From the NCBI RefSeq assembly GCF_003815675.1, contig NZ_CP033918.1, positions 2,728,001 to 2,792,000 of the forward strand: DNA of 64,000 bases. The letters run 5' to 3'. Source of the DNA: Chryseobacterium sp. G0186 (GTDB lineage Bacteria > Bacteroidota > Bacteroidia > Flavobacteriales > Weeksellaceae). The first letter of the stretch is position 1. Each line of letters opens with the position of its first letter. The notes below the pieces were generated by a model, which did no database searches, was not told where the DNA came from, and saw only the letters and a list, made by a program, of their open reading frames with translations. Below are positions 35,504 to 43,019 of this stretch, piece after piece. The translations under genes were made by a program, and so were the position numbers.

Positions 35504-36664
35504 TTAATATGTATCAAAAATATGTTTCAGGATAGCCTTATCTTCCCCTGTTAAAGGGACTTTTCTTCTTGCCATAGCTCTTTCTGCCACCTCATATACT
35601 TTATCCAGTCTGAATTTTTCATCATCCTTTAATCCTCCCCATGAAAAATTTTCCACAAGGTTGGGTGGGAAACCGGGTTTGAAAATATTAGAAGCCACTC
35701 CAATCACCGTTCCTGTATTCAATTGGGTATTGATTGCGGTCTTGGAATGATCTCCCATGATCAGGCCGGTAAATTGCAAACCTGTATCTTCAAAAGCCTT
35801 CGTTCTATAATTCCATAGCTTTACGTGGCTATAGTTATTTTTAAGGTTGGAGGAATTGGTATCTGCCCCAAAATTGCACCATTCTCCAATGACAGAGTTT
35901 CCTACAAACCCTTCATGTCCCTTACTTGTATATCCGAAGATGATAATATTATTAACCTCTCCTCCTACTTTGCAGTGTGGGCCAATGGTAGTAGCGCCAT
36001 AAATCTTTGAGCCCAGGTTAAACTTGGAATCATCACCTAAAGCAATAGGTCCACGAAGATTACAACCCTCCATAACCTCGGCATTTTTACCAATATAGAT
36101 TTTTCCGGTCTTGGTATTCAAGGTGGAGAATTCAATTTGCCCCCCTTCTTCAATGAACAGGTCTTTTTTGTCTCCTAAAAACCCGTTGGTGGAAGACAGT
36201 TCCTGAGAAGTTCTGCCCTTGGTGATCAGATCAAAGTCAAAATCAATCGCGTACTGGTTGTAGGTAAATAAATCGGTTGGTTTTTTAAAGAAAACAAGTT
36301 CCTCCTTAATATCAGTCATCTTTTCAATCTGGTGCAGGGAAAACCCCTTCATGTTAATTTTTGCTGCTACCAATTCGTCCTCATACACTAAAGCCTCTCC
36401 TTGTTTAAGATCTTTGATCTGCTGAATTACCGTTTCCGTTGGGAGGAAATTCGGAACCAGAAAAAGACTTTCCTTTTCTTCAGGAGCATTAAATTTATCC
36501 TGTAGATACAGTTCTGTAAAATAAGAAACTTCTGTATTCTCCAGAATTTTCTGCCATCGTTCAGAAAATGTAAGAATTCCGCATCGCATTGCTGCAACCG
36601 GTCTGGTAAAGGTAAGCGGAAGAAAGTCTTCCCAATATTGTGCGTCTGAAAATACTAATTGCAT
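35504..36664 (-). CDS. GlmU-family sugar nucleotidyltransferase-like protein
   Basis: 386 residues. The N-terminal part (MQLVFSDAQYWEDFLPLTFTR, shown as VFSDAQYWEDFLPLTFTRP) matches the Bacteroidota GlmU-like N-terminal domain, which lacks the standard nucleotidyltransferase GxGxR loop. The C-terminal half is a left-handed beta-helix of hexapeptide repeats (NLGSKIYGATTIGPHCKVGG, IGEWCNFGADTNSSNLKNN). Probably a sugar-phosphate nucleotidyl- or acyltransferase in cell-envelope precursor metabolism; the exact substrate is unknown. Transcribed alone. Confidence 0.82.
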   Translation of the reverse strand: MQLVFSDAQYWEDFLPLTFTRPVAAMRCGILTFSERWQKILENTEVSYFTELYLQDKFNAPEEKESLFLVPNFLPTETVIQQIKDLKQGEALVYEDELVAAKINMKGFSLHQIEKMTDIKEELVFFKKPTDLFTYNQYAIDFDFDLITKGRTSQELSSTNGFLGDKKDLFIEEGGQIEFSTLNTKTGKIYIGKNAEVMEGCNLRGPIALGDDSKFNLGSKIYGATTIGPHCKVGGEVNNIIIFGYTSKGHEGFVGNSVIGEWCNFGADTNSSNLKNNYSHVKLWNYRTKAFEDTGLQFTGLIMGDHSKTAINTQLNTGTVIGVASNIFKPGFPPNLVENFSWGGLKDDEKFRLDKVYEVAERAMARRKVPLTGEDKAILKHIFDTY

Positions 36665-36768
36665 TTTTTAGAAGTTAGAGGTTATAGTCAAAAGCTTGAG
36701 ATTGATGGTTTATAACAGAGATTTTGTTCTCTGAGAATAACTTACAGTCTCCGGTTTCTGCCTAGAAA

Positions 36769-36776
36769 CAAAAATA
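36769..36776 (-). promoter_or_regulatory. -7 promoter box for the GlmU-family gene
   Basis: On the minus strand TATTTTTG matches TAnnTTTG, 105 bases before the start, giving a leader of about 100 bases. Confidence 0.5.
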
Positions 36777-36922
36777 CGAAAAGATGTGGGAAGTTTGAAA
36801 ATGTGTAATCAATTTTGGCTAAAGCCGATGGATCTTTTATTTATTTTTTAAACGGGCTAACGCACGTATCTATTAAATATTGATCATTTTATTATTAATC
36901 GCCGACAATGGCATATAACAAA

Positions 36923-36950
36923 AAAGTCCTCCAAATGATTGGAAGACTTT
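36923..36950 (-). terminator. Terminator of the L31 gene
   Basis: AAAGTC-C-TCCAA pairs with TTGGA-A-GACTTT (loop ATGA), and the minus strand continues with TTTTTTG. Confidence 0.8.
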
Positions 36951-36971
36951 AATATTGTAAGCATACAAAAA

Positions 36972-37223
36972 TTACTTAGCGAATTTTTTGTATTTGTTCA
37001 TGAACTTATCAACTCTACCTGCAGTGTCAACTAGTTTCACTTTACCAGTGTAGAAAGGGTGAGAAGTTGAAGAGATTTCCATTTTGATTAGAGGATACTC
37101 TTGTCCTTCGTACTCGATAGTGTCTTTTGTTTCTGCAGTAGACTTGCAAAGAAACACCTCGTCGTTACTCATATCTTTGAAAACAACAAGTCTATAATTT
37201 TCTGGGTGAATTCCGTTTTTCAT
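36972..37223 (-). CDS. rpmE2: 50S ribosomal protein L31, type B
   Basis: 83 residues from ATG 37223; the frame stays open further upstream but that stretch contains the promoter, and [19 protein letters not shown] is the normal N-terminus. [26 protein letters not shown] (shown: [10 protein letters not shown]) is the L31 signature. Only one Cys is present, so it is the zinc-independent C-minus form (type B), often used when zinc is scarce. In Bacteroidota it is commonly the standard form. Confidence 0.96.
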   Translation of the reverse strand: MKNGIHPENYRLVVFKDMSNDEVFLCKSTAETKDTIEYEGQEYPLIKMEISSTSHPFYTGKVKLVDTAGRVDKFMNKYKKFAK

Positions 37224-37295
37224 AATACAATTTTTAAAAAAATTAAAGTTTGCTTTCGAAATAGTAATGGATATTTCTCTGCTAATTTTAGGTTG

Positions 37296-37326
37296 CAAAA
37301 GTACAACATTTTTTCTAATTTCCAAA
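37296..37326 (-). promoter_or_regulatory. L31 promoter
   Basis: On the minus strand TTTG (37326-37323), 19 bases, then TACTTTTG (37303-37296). Good match to the -33/-7 consensus; leader about 65 bases. Confidence 0.7.
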
Positions 37327-37375
37327 TACTGTATTCAATATTTTTTTATTGATAAGAAATTCAAAGTATTTTCGT

Positions 37376-37383
37376 TAAATTTG
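37376..37383 (+). promoter_or_regulatory. -7 promoter box for the 37408 gene
   Basis: TAAATTTG, perfect TAnnTTTG, 24 bases before the ATG. Confidence 0.6.
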
Positions 37384-37407
37384 GAACTTACTTAAACTTT
37401 AATTTCG

Positions 37408-38817
37408 ATGAAATTCAAATTATTACTGGCTTTTTCTTTCTGGATGCTACTTATCACGGTATCATGTAATAAAGATGATATTACCTTTGATGCTCCCTCA
37501 CAGGAGTTGAGATTTTCAAGAGACACGGTGTTTTGTGATACTGTTTATCATCAGGTACGTTCAGAAACCTATGTAGTAAAGGTATATAATAATGAAGATA
37601 AGGATATTCTGATCCCAAGGGTTAATCTTGAAAAAGGAGCTACATCATTATACAGAATCAATGTAGACGGAAAACCGGGATATGATTTTAAAGATGTTCC
37701 TTTGAGAAAGAAAGACAGTCTATATATATATGTGGAGATTGCACCGCAAGCAACCGGACCTGAAGCCATTGCTGAGGACAGAGTTATTTTCACCGGGCCT
37801 ACCGGGCAACAGCATGTGACCCTATTTTCAGTGGTTCAGGATGCAGAGTTTTTTATTCAGACTCCTACCAACCCGAATGTGATTAAAAGCTCTACCACCT
37901 GGAGCAATAATAAAGCGAAGATTATCTACGGAGATCTTACGCTTGATCCTAGTGTAACATTAGATATAGATCCTGGTACCAAGGTCTATTTTCATAAAAA
38001 CAGTGGAATGAAAGTTTCTTCCAATGCTGTTTTAAATATTAATGGTACAAAAGATAATCAGGTTATTCTTCGTGGGGACAGAAATGATCCTTATTATGAT
38101 ACCATTTCGAAAAACTGGAATTCTATCAGAATGGAGGCTAACTCTATCCTTAACATGAATCATGCAAGACTTTTCGGAGGAACAAAAGGTCTGGAAATGA
38201 AGCAGACGACAGCCAACATTACCAATTCATTTATCCATACTTTCTTTGAATACGGAATCTATGCAATCAATTCTAAAGTGACTGCCAGTAATCTGGTCAT
38301 GAACAATTGTGGTTTATCTTGTATCGGAATTTTCAAGGGTGGAAATCACAATTATACTCACGCTACGATTGCCAATTATTCTAAATCGATGGGATCATTC
38401 GACAGAAATGGAATTTTTGCAACGAATGAGTGGAAAAATGATGCGGGACAAACAGAACAAGGAGCTTTACAACAGCTTAATATCAAAAACAGTATTGTGT
38501 ATTCTGACAGGGACAATTCTGTTTATCTGGAACCAACACCGGGGCAGCAGTTTGAATACCTTATTCAAAACTGTTTAATAAAATACTCTGGTCCGTCCGA
38601 ATCCGGGTTTACTTTTGATAATAATACGAATATTGTACAGACGGTAAAAAATGCAGATCCACTGTTTGTTAATTACTTTATGGCCAAAATGAATTTAAGG
38701 GTAAAAACCACTTCTCCTGCCATTGGAAAAGGAAATCTTACTGTAGCAGGAACCGTCCCTTTTGATATTGTGAATGTATCCAGAACCACTAACCCTACGC
38801 TTGGCGCATATCAATAA
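37408..38817 (+). CDS. Lipoprotein with right-handed beta-helix
   Basis: 469 residues. Lipobox TVSC at about residue 20, then acidic NKDD. The first domain (about 30-145) is an Ig-like sandwich (VVKVYNNEDKDILIPRVNLE, SLYIYVEIAPQ, VTLFSVVQDAEFF). From about 150 on, repeats such as ANITNSFIHTFFEYGIYAIN, and NLVMNNCGLSCIGIF are typical of a parallel beta-helix. No catalytic residues were identified. Probably surface- or periplasm-exposed. Its stop overlaps the next start by 1 base (TAATG), so it is translationally coupled to the MazG-like gene. Confidence 0.75.
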   Translation: MKFKLLLAFSFWMLLITVSCNKDDITFDAPSQELRFSRDTVFCDTVYHQVRSETYVVKVYNNEDKDILIPRVNLEKGATSLYRINVDGKPGYDFKDVPLRKKDSLYIYVEIAPQATGPEAIAEDRVIFTGPTGQQHVTLFSVVQDAEFFIQTPTNPNVIKSSTTWSNNKAKIIYGDLTLDPSVTLDIDPGTKVYFHKNSGMKVSSNAVLNINGTKDNQVILRGDRNDPYYDTISKNWNSIRMEANSILNMNHARLFGGTKGLEMKQTTANITNSFIHTFFEYGIYAINSKVTASNLVMNNCGLSCIGIFKGGNHNYTHATIANYSKSMGSFDRNGIFATNEWKNDAGQTEQGALQQLNIKNSIVYSDRDNSVYLEPTPGQQFEYLIQNCLIKYSGPSESGFTFDNNTNIVQTVKNADPLFVNYFMAKMNLRVKTTSPAIGKGNLTVAGTVPFDIVNVSRTTNPTLGAYQ

Positions 38818-39143
38818 TGGAAATTACGCAACTACAACAGCAGGTTGATGAATGGATCAAGACCATTGGGGTAAGATACTTCAATGAGCTGACCAATATG
38901 GCGATGCTGACAGAGGAAGTGGGTGAAGTGGCAAGAATTATTGCCAGAAGATATGGTGAGCAAAGTGAAAAGGAGAGTGATAAAAGTAAAGATCTGGGAG
39001 AAGAACTTGCTGATGTTCTTTTTGTAACACTATGTTTAGCCAATCAAACAGGGGTAAACCTGCAGGAAGCCTTTGATAAAAAAATGAAGATTAAAACTCA
39101 CCGTGATAAGGAGCGGCATCAGAATAATGAAAAATTAAAATAA
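38817..39143 (+). CDS. MazG-like nucleotide pyrophosphohydrolase
   Basis: 108 residues, all helical. The MazG/dUTPase-like metal motif is visible as MLTEEVGEVAR followed later by LGEELADVLFVTL (ExxE...ExxD). It hydrolyses nucleoside triphosphates to monophosphates and PPi, for house-cleaning. Cytosolic. Overlaps the lipoprotein gene by one base and precedes aroA. Confidence 0.88.
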   Translation: MEITQLQQQVDEWIKTIGVRYFNELTNMAMLTEEVGEVARIIARRYGEQSEKESDKSKDLGEELADVLFVTLCLANQTGVNLQEAFDKKMKIKTHRDKERHQNNEKLK

Positions 39144-39148
39144 ATATG

Positions 39149-39190
39149 GACATCCGATATCAGGCAGTAAGCAATCTGATATCGGATGTC
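39149..39190. repeat. Perfect 15-bp inverted repeat in the MazG-aroA spacer
   Basis: GACATCCGATATCAG (39149-39163) and CTGATATCGGATGTC (39176-39190) are exact reverse complements around a 12-base loop. The tail is not T-rich. It could be a weak terminator, a REP-like interspersed palindrome or an RNA-processing site. Confidence 0.75.
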
Positions 39191-39207
39191 TAAAATCTGA
39201 AGAAATA

Positions 39208-40428
39208 ATGAAGCTAGAAAAATCAACATTACTCGGAAATAAAACAGTACAAATCAGCGGTTCGAAAAGTATTTCGAATCGTTTATTGATTTTGGAAAGC
39301 CTGTTTAAGAATATAAAAATCGGGAACTTATCCAATTCTCAAGATACTCAATTACTGAAAAAAGCCCTGTCTGAAACTACAGAGGTGGTAGACATTCACC
39401 ATGCAGGAACAGCAATGCGTTTTCTTACCTCTTATTATTCTATTCAGGAGGGAAAAACCACTATTCTTACGGGTTCCGGAAGAATGAAAGAAAGACCGAT
39501 TAAAAATTTGGTAAGTGCTCTGAAAGATCTTGGTGCTGAGATTGAATATCTGGAAAATGAGGGATTTCCCCCTTTAAAAATTACAGGAAAAAAGATCACC
39601 CAAACCTCGGTACATGTTCCGGCCAATATTTCAAGCCAGTTTATCACTTCTCTGCTTCTTGTTGCAGGAAAACTTGAAAACGGATTGGAAATTCATCTTG
39701 TAGGTGATGTTACTTCAAGGTCCTATATTGAAATGACACTTGATATTCTGACAAGATTTGGAATTAAAAACAGCTTTGAAGGAAATACGATTAAAGTGGA
39801 ACCTTTCCATTCTGAAAATGATTCTTCCGCCGTAAATTATGAAGTGGAAAGCGACTGGAGCTCTGCTTCCTACTTCTACTCGATCTGTGCTTTGGGAAGA
39901 GAAACTATTCACCTGAAAAGCTTCTACAAGTCTTCCACTCAAGGAGACTCTGCAATTGCAAAGATTTATGAAGAGTTTTTCGGAATTAAAACTATTTTCT
40001 CTGAGGATGAACATCAACTTACGCTGGAACCTCAACCGGATTTTTCTTTCCCGGAAAAGATCATTCTGGATATGAACAATTGCCCGGACATCGCACAAAC
40101 GCTTTGCGTAACTGCCGCAGCATTGAAGATTCCTTTTGAAATTTCAGGGTTGGGAACTTTAAGGGTAAAGGAAACCGACAGACTGCTGGCCTTATATAAT
40201 GAACTGAAAAAACTGGGTGCCGAAACAGAGTTTACCGACCTAACCATTGCATCTGTAAGTTTTGGGGAACCGGAAGAACATATTTCGATCAAAACATACC
40301 AGGATCACAGAATGGCGATGAGCTTTGCTCCTTTCTGCCTGATTAAAGAGCTTACTATTGAGGACGAAGATGTGGTGGAAAAATCCTATCCGATGTTCTG
40401 GGAAGATCTTGCCAATATCACAAATTAA
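39208..40428 (+). CDS. aroA: 3-phosphoshikimate 1-carboxyvinyltransferase (EPSP synthase)
   Basis: 406 residues. It joins shikimate-3-phosphate and PEP in the aromatic amino acid pathway. Motifs: GSKSISNRLLILESL, HHAGTAMRFLTSYYS, SGRMKERPIKNLVSALKDLG, ISSQFITSLLLVAGK, LRVKETDRLLAL and QDHRMAMSFAP. The usual NAGTAxR appears as HAGTAMR. Slightly shorter than the 425-430 residues of the enterobacterial enzyme. Cytosolic. Confidence 0.97.
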   Translation: MKLEKSTLLGNKTVQISGSKSISNRLLILESLFKNIKIGNLSNSQDTQLLKKALSETTEVVDIHHAGTAMRFLTSYYSIQEGKTTILTGSGRMKERPIKNLVSALKDLGAEIEYLENEGFPPLKITGKKITQTSVHVPANISSQFITSLLLVAGKLENGLEIHLVGDVTSRSYIEMTLDILTRFGIKNSFEGNTIKVEPFHSENDSSAVNYEVESDWSSASYFYSICALGRETIHLKSFYKSSTQGDSAIAKIYEEFFGIKTIFSEDEHQLTLEPQPDFSFPEKIILDMNNCPDIAQTLCVTAAALKIPFEISGLGTLRVKETDRLLALYNELKKLGAETEFTDLTIASVSFGEPEEHISIKTYQDHRMAMSFAPFCLIKELTIEDEDVVEKSYPMFWEDLANITN

Positions 40429-40446
40429 TTTGAAAACTTAAGAATG

Positions 40447-40488
40447 TGGTCATTTGAAAATGGGTAATTGAACCTTTTTAAATGACCA
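40447..40488 (+). terminator. Probable terminator after aroA
   Basis: TGGTCATTT and AAATGACCA form a 9-bp stem around a long loop of 24 bases, followed by TATTTATAAATT. Weak. Confidence 0.45.
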
Positions 40489-40516
40489 TATTTATAAATT
40501 ACACCTACACCATTTC

Positions 40517-41005
40517 ATGAAAAAGTATTTAATTCTGTTTGCTGTAACGCTGCCACTATCTGTTTGGGCACAATATCTGCTTCCCAACGAAGAAATTCTC
40601 TATTCCTTTGAAACAAAAGCAGGAAAGAAAATGACTTTGGTAAAAGATAAAAAGGATGAATATATCCAATACCGTTTTGGAAGTAAAAATCATGTAGACA
40701 TGGAATTCCCTTTGGAAAGAACAAAGGACAGTTGGAAAAAATTCAAGTATAAATCTTACTTCAGAGGAGGAGGAAAGCAAAATTCGGGAATGGAACTTAA
40801 TTATTTATCATTCACGAATAATGGCTACCAATACCAACTATTCAGGGCTTACTATGCAGAAGATGCATCTTATTCTACAGGAATCACCGTAACGGATAGT
40901 AAGGGCAAGGAAACCAATATTGACGGGATATATAAAACCATCAAAGGCTGTATGTGTCATTTGGAGGAATCCAAATTGATCGAAAAAGAAGATACGGGAC
41001 TATAA
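40517..41005 (+). CDS. Secreted protein of unknown function
   Basis: 162 residues with a signal peptide (cleavage after VWAQ, about residue 19). The mature part is beta-rich, basic and aromatic (EILYSFETKAGKKMTLVKDK, KFKYKSYFRGGGKQNSG, GYQYQLFRAYYAED) and has a C-terminal CMCH motif. No family recognised. 14 bases upstream of another small secreted protein, likely the same operon. Confidence 0.65.
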   Translation: MKKYLILFAVTLPLSVWAQYLLPNEEILYSFETKAGKKMTLVKDKKDEYIQYRFGSKNHVDMEFPLERTKDSWKKFKYKSYFRGGGKQNSGMELNYLSFTNNGYQYQLFRAYYAEDASYSTGITVTDSKGKETNIDGIYKTIKGCMCHLEESKLIEKEDTGL

Positions 41006-41019
41006 TTTCAACACCTCCT

Positions 41020-41700
41020 ATGAAAAAGCTGTTTTCACTTATTATCCTCTTATGTATTACTTTGTCTTATGCACAAAACCTGAAAAATTTTACTGTTCCG
41101 AAAGGATATACACAAATTACAGAGGTGAAAGGAGATTTGGATAAAGATGGAAAGGATGAAGTGATCATTGTTTTTGAAACAGATAAAAAAGCTTCTGAAA
41201 ATGAAAGCTATTCAGGCAGGAAAGATTATAAAAGGGTGTTCTATATCCTGAAAAAGGATCAGGGCATTTTTAAAGTCTGGAAAGAGAATTCCACATTGCT
41301 TTATTCTAGTGGAATGGGTTTTTATCCTGATGATAATATGCTGGAGGTTCAGGTTAAAAACAACTGTCTGATTGTGAATCAACAATTCTTTACCAATTCT
41401 AGACACACTCAATTTTACAAGCATACTTTCAGATTTCAGAATGGAGATTTTTATCTGATTGGTTCCCATGATCATTTTAATGACACCTGCGATTTTGATT
41501 TTGCGAACGAAATCAATTTTTCAATAGGAAAGGTCATTGTTGACAGGGAATATTCATCCTGTGATGATGATACAAAAGTTCCTGAGAATTTTCATAAGGA
41601 ATTTATCCATAAACTTCCGGTGCTTATTAAAATGAATGATTTCAAAATTGGGGAACATAAGTTTAGAATTCCCGGATTAAAGGAGGATTTTATTTTTTAA
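41020..41700 (+). CDS. Secreted protein with a Ca2+-binding-like GDLDKDGKDE motif
   Basis: 226 residues from ATG 41020, chosen because the signal peptide starts here (LSYAQ cleavage); the frame is open upstream inside the previous gene. One FG-GAP/VCBS-like loop, KGDLDKDGKDEVIIVFE, lies at about 38-55. The rest is beta-rich with four Cys. It is probably co-transcribed with the 40517 gene. Function unknown. Confidence 0.65.
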   Translation: MKKLFSLIILLCITLSYAQNLKNFTVPKGYTQITEVKGDLDKDGKDEVIIVFETDKKASENESYSGRKDYKRVFYILKKDQGIFKVWKENSTLLYSSGMGFYPDDNMLEVQVKNNCLIVNQQFFTNSRHTQFYKHTFRFQNGDFYLIGSHDHFNDTCDFDFANEINFSIGKVIVDREYSSCDDDTKVPENFHKEFIHKLPVLIKMNDFKIGEHKFRIPGLKEDFIF

Positions 41701-41829
41701 AGTAAAAGTTGCCGTATTACCTCATTCATTTATCATTTTATTTTCAACAACTTAATCATCTCTTAAAATTAAGTTAACTCCTTATTGCTTGATATATTCC
41801 TATTTTTAGATCTAATAAAAATATAAACT

Positions 41830-42828
41830 ATGTTCAAGCACCACATGAAATATGTAAAAACCTTTACTCTTAGTATTGCTACTGCCACTGTTTTTTTTTC
41901 CTGCTCCGATGGACTTCTTGAAAGGGATTCTAATGAAGCGAGCCTTACTTCTATTGAAAAAGCAAGCCATAAAGTCTCTTCTTTAGCTCCCATTGAAATG
42001 AGCAGCTGGATGTCTGGTATTCAGGATAATATCTCAATTTCAAAAATCTCAATCCCGGGGACTCATGATTCCGGAGCTCGTGTAGACGCCCCGGTAGTAA
42101 CAGGCACAGCAAAAACACAAAATCTTAGCATCAGCGAACAGCTTAATGCCGGAGTCCGTTTTCTGGATATCCGTTGCAGGCACATTGATAATTCTTTTAC
42201 CATCCATCATGGTCCTATTTATCAAAACCTCAACTTTGATGATGTGCTTAATGCCTGCTATACATTCCTGGAAAGTCATCCGTCGGAAACCATCATCATG
42301 TCTGTAAAAGAAGAATATGATGCCTCCAACACTTCAAGGACTTTCGAAAAAACTTTTGATGCCTATGTTCAGAAAAATCCATCGAAGTGGAATCTTGGAA
42401 CCAATATTCCTACATTGGGAGAGGTAAGAGGAAAGATCAGATTATTAAGACGGTTTTCTGCTGAAACAGCCAAAGGAATCAATGCGACAGCATGGGCTGA
42501 TAATACAACGTTTGACATCAATAATCCTGCTGCACAGCTAAAGGTTCAGGATTATTATAAGGTGACCAACAATGATGATAAATGGAATGGAATTTCCAGT
42601 TTATTGAATGAAGCAAAAAACAATACCGGTGATAAGCTTTTCATCAACTTCACAAGCGGCTACAAACCGGGAATATTTGGAATACCGAGCATTCCAACAG
42701 TTTCAAACAATATTAATCCTAAACTTAAAACATTCTTCCAAACGAATACAAAAGGTTCTTACGGAACAATGCCGATTGATTTTGTAAATGCTGAATTAGC
42801 CGAGCTGATCGTTAAAACTAATTTTTAA
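41830..42828 (+). CDS. Phosphatidylinositol-specific phospholipase C X-domain lipoprotein
   Basis: 332 residues; ATG 41845 is an alternative start nearer the signal peptide. Lipobox FFSC, so a lipoprotein. The PI-PLC X domain is clear: ISIPGTHDSG with H79, GVRFLDIRCRH, FTIHHGP (H126 or H127 the second catalytic His), SHPSETIIMSVKEE. Bacterial PI-PLCs cleave phosphatidylinositol or GPI anchors to cyclic inositol phosphate and diacylglycerol without metal. Its neighbours on the other strand make an alkaline phosphatase operon, suggesting shared phosphate or lipid scavenging. Confidence 0.9.
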   Translation: MFKHHMKYVKTFTLSIATATVFFSCSDGLLERDSNEASLTSIEKASHKVSSLAPIEMSSWMSGIQDNISISKISIPGTHDSGARVDAPVVTGTAKTQNLSISEQLNAGVRFLDIRCRHIDNSFTIHHGPIYQNLNFDDVLNACYTFLESHPSETIIMSVKEEYDASNTSRTFEKTFDAYVQKNPSKWNLGTNIPTLGEVRGKIRLLRRFSAETAKGINATAWADNTTFDINNPAAQLKVQDYYKVTNNDDKWNGISSLLNEAKNNTGDKLFINFTSGYKPGIFGIPSIPTVSNNINPKLKTFFQTNTKGSYGTMPIDFVNAELAELIVKTNF

Positions 42829-42851
42829 TTTTAGTTTAGTATAATCGTTTT

Positions 42852-42890
42852 AAGCGAGTTGTTTCTCTATTGAAACAGCTCGCTTTTTAT
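42852..42890 (+). terminator. Terminator of the PI-PLC gene
   Basis: AAGCGAG-T-TGTTTC pairs with GAAACA-G-CTCGCTT, followed by TTTTATTTC. Confidence 0.85.
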
Positions 42891-42954
42891 TTCTCACCTA
42901 TTTTTCTTTCATCCAAATAATTTAAGGCATCACATTAATTTTGGTCTCAAAATA

Positions 42955-42993
42955 AAAATGCAGTCTTTATAAACCAAAGACTACATTTTTTTT
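42955..42993 (-). terminator. Terminator of the SusC-SusD-phosphatase operon
   Basis: AATG-C-AGTCTTT pairs with AAAGACT-A-CATT. The minus strand continues TTTTTATTTT. Confidence 0.8.
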
Positions 42994-43019
42994 GAAGAAT
43001 AAAACTTGAATTATACTTA

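Larger units (their letters stand above)
36665..36971. other. Intergenic region between the GlmU-family gene and L31
   Basis: The 307 bases hold the GlmU-family promoter box (36769-36776, minus), the L31 terminator (36923-36950, minus) and a degenerate segment at 36783-36816 similar to one after aroA at 40441-40474. No ORF. Confidence 0.6.

Noticed and set aside
36972..37325. Extended 117-residue version of L31
   Set aside because: The extra N-terminal part covers the promoter boxes at 37296-37326 and does not resemble L31.
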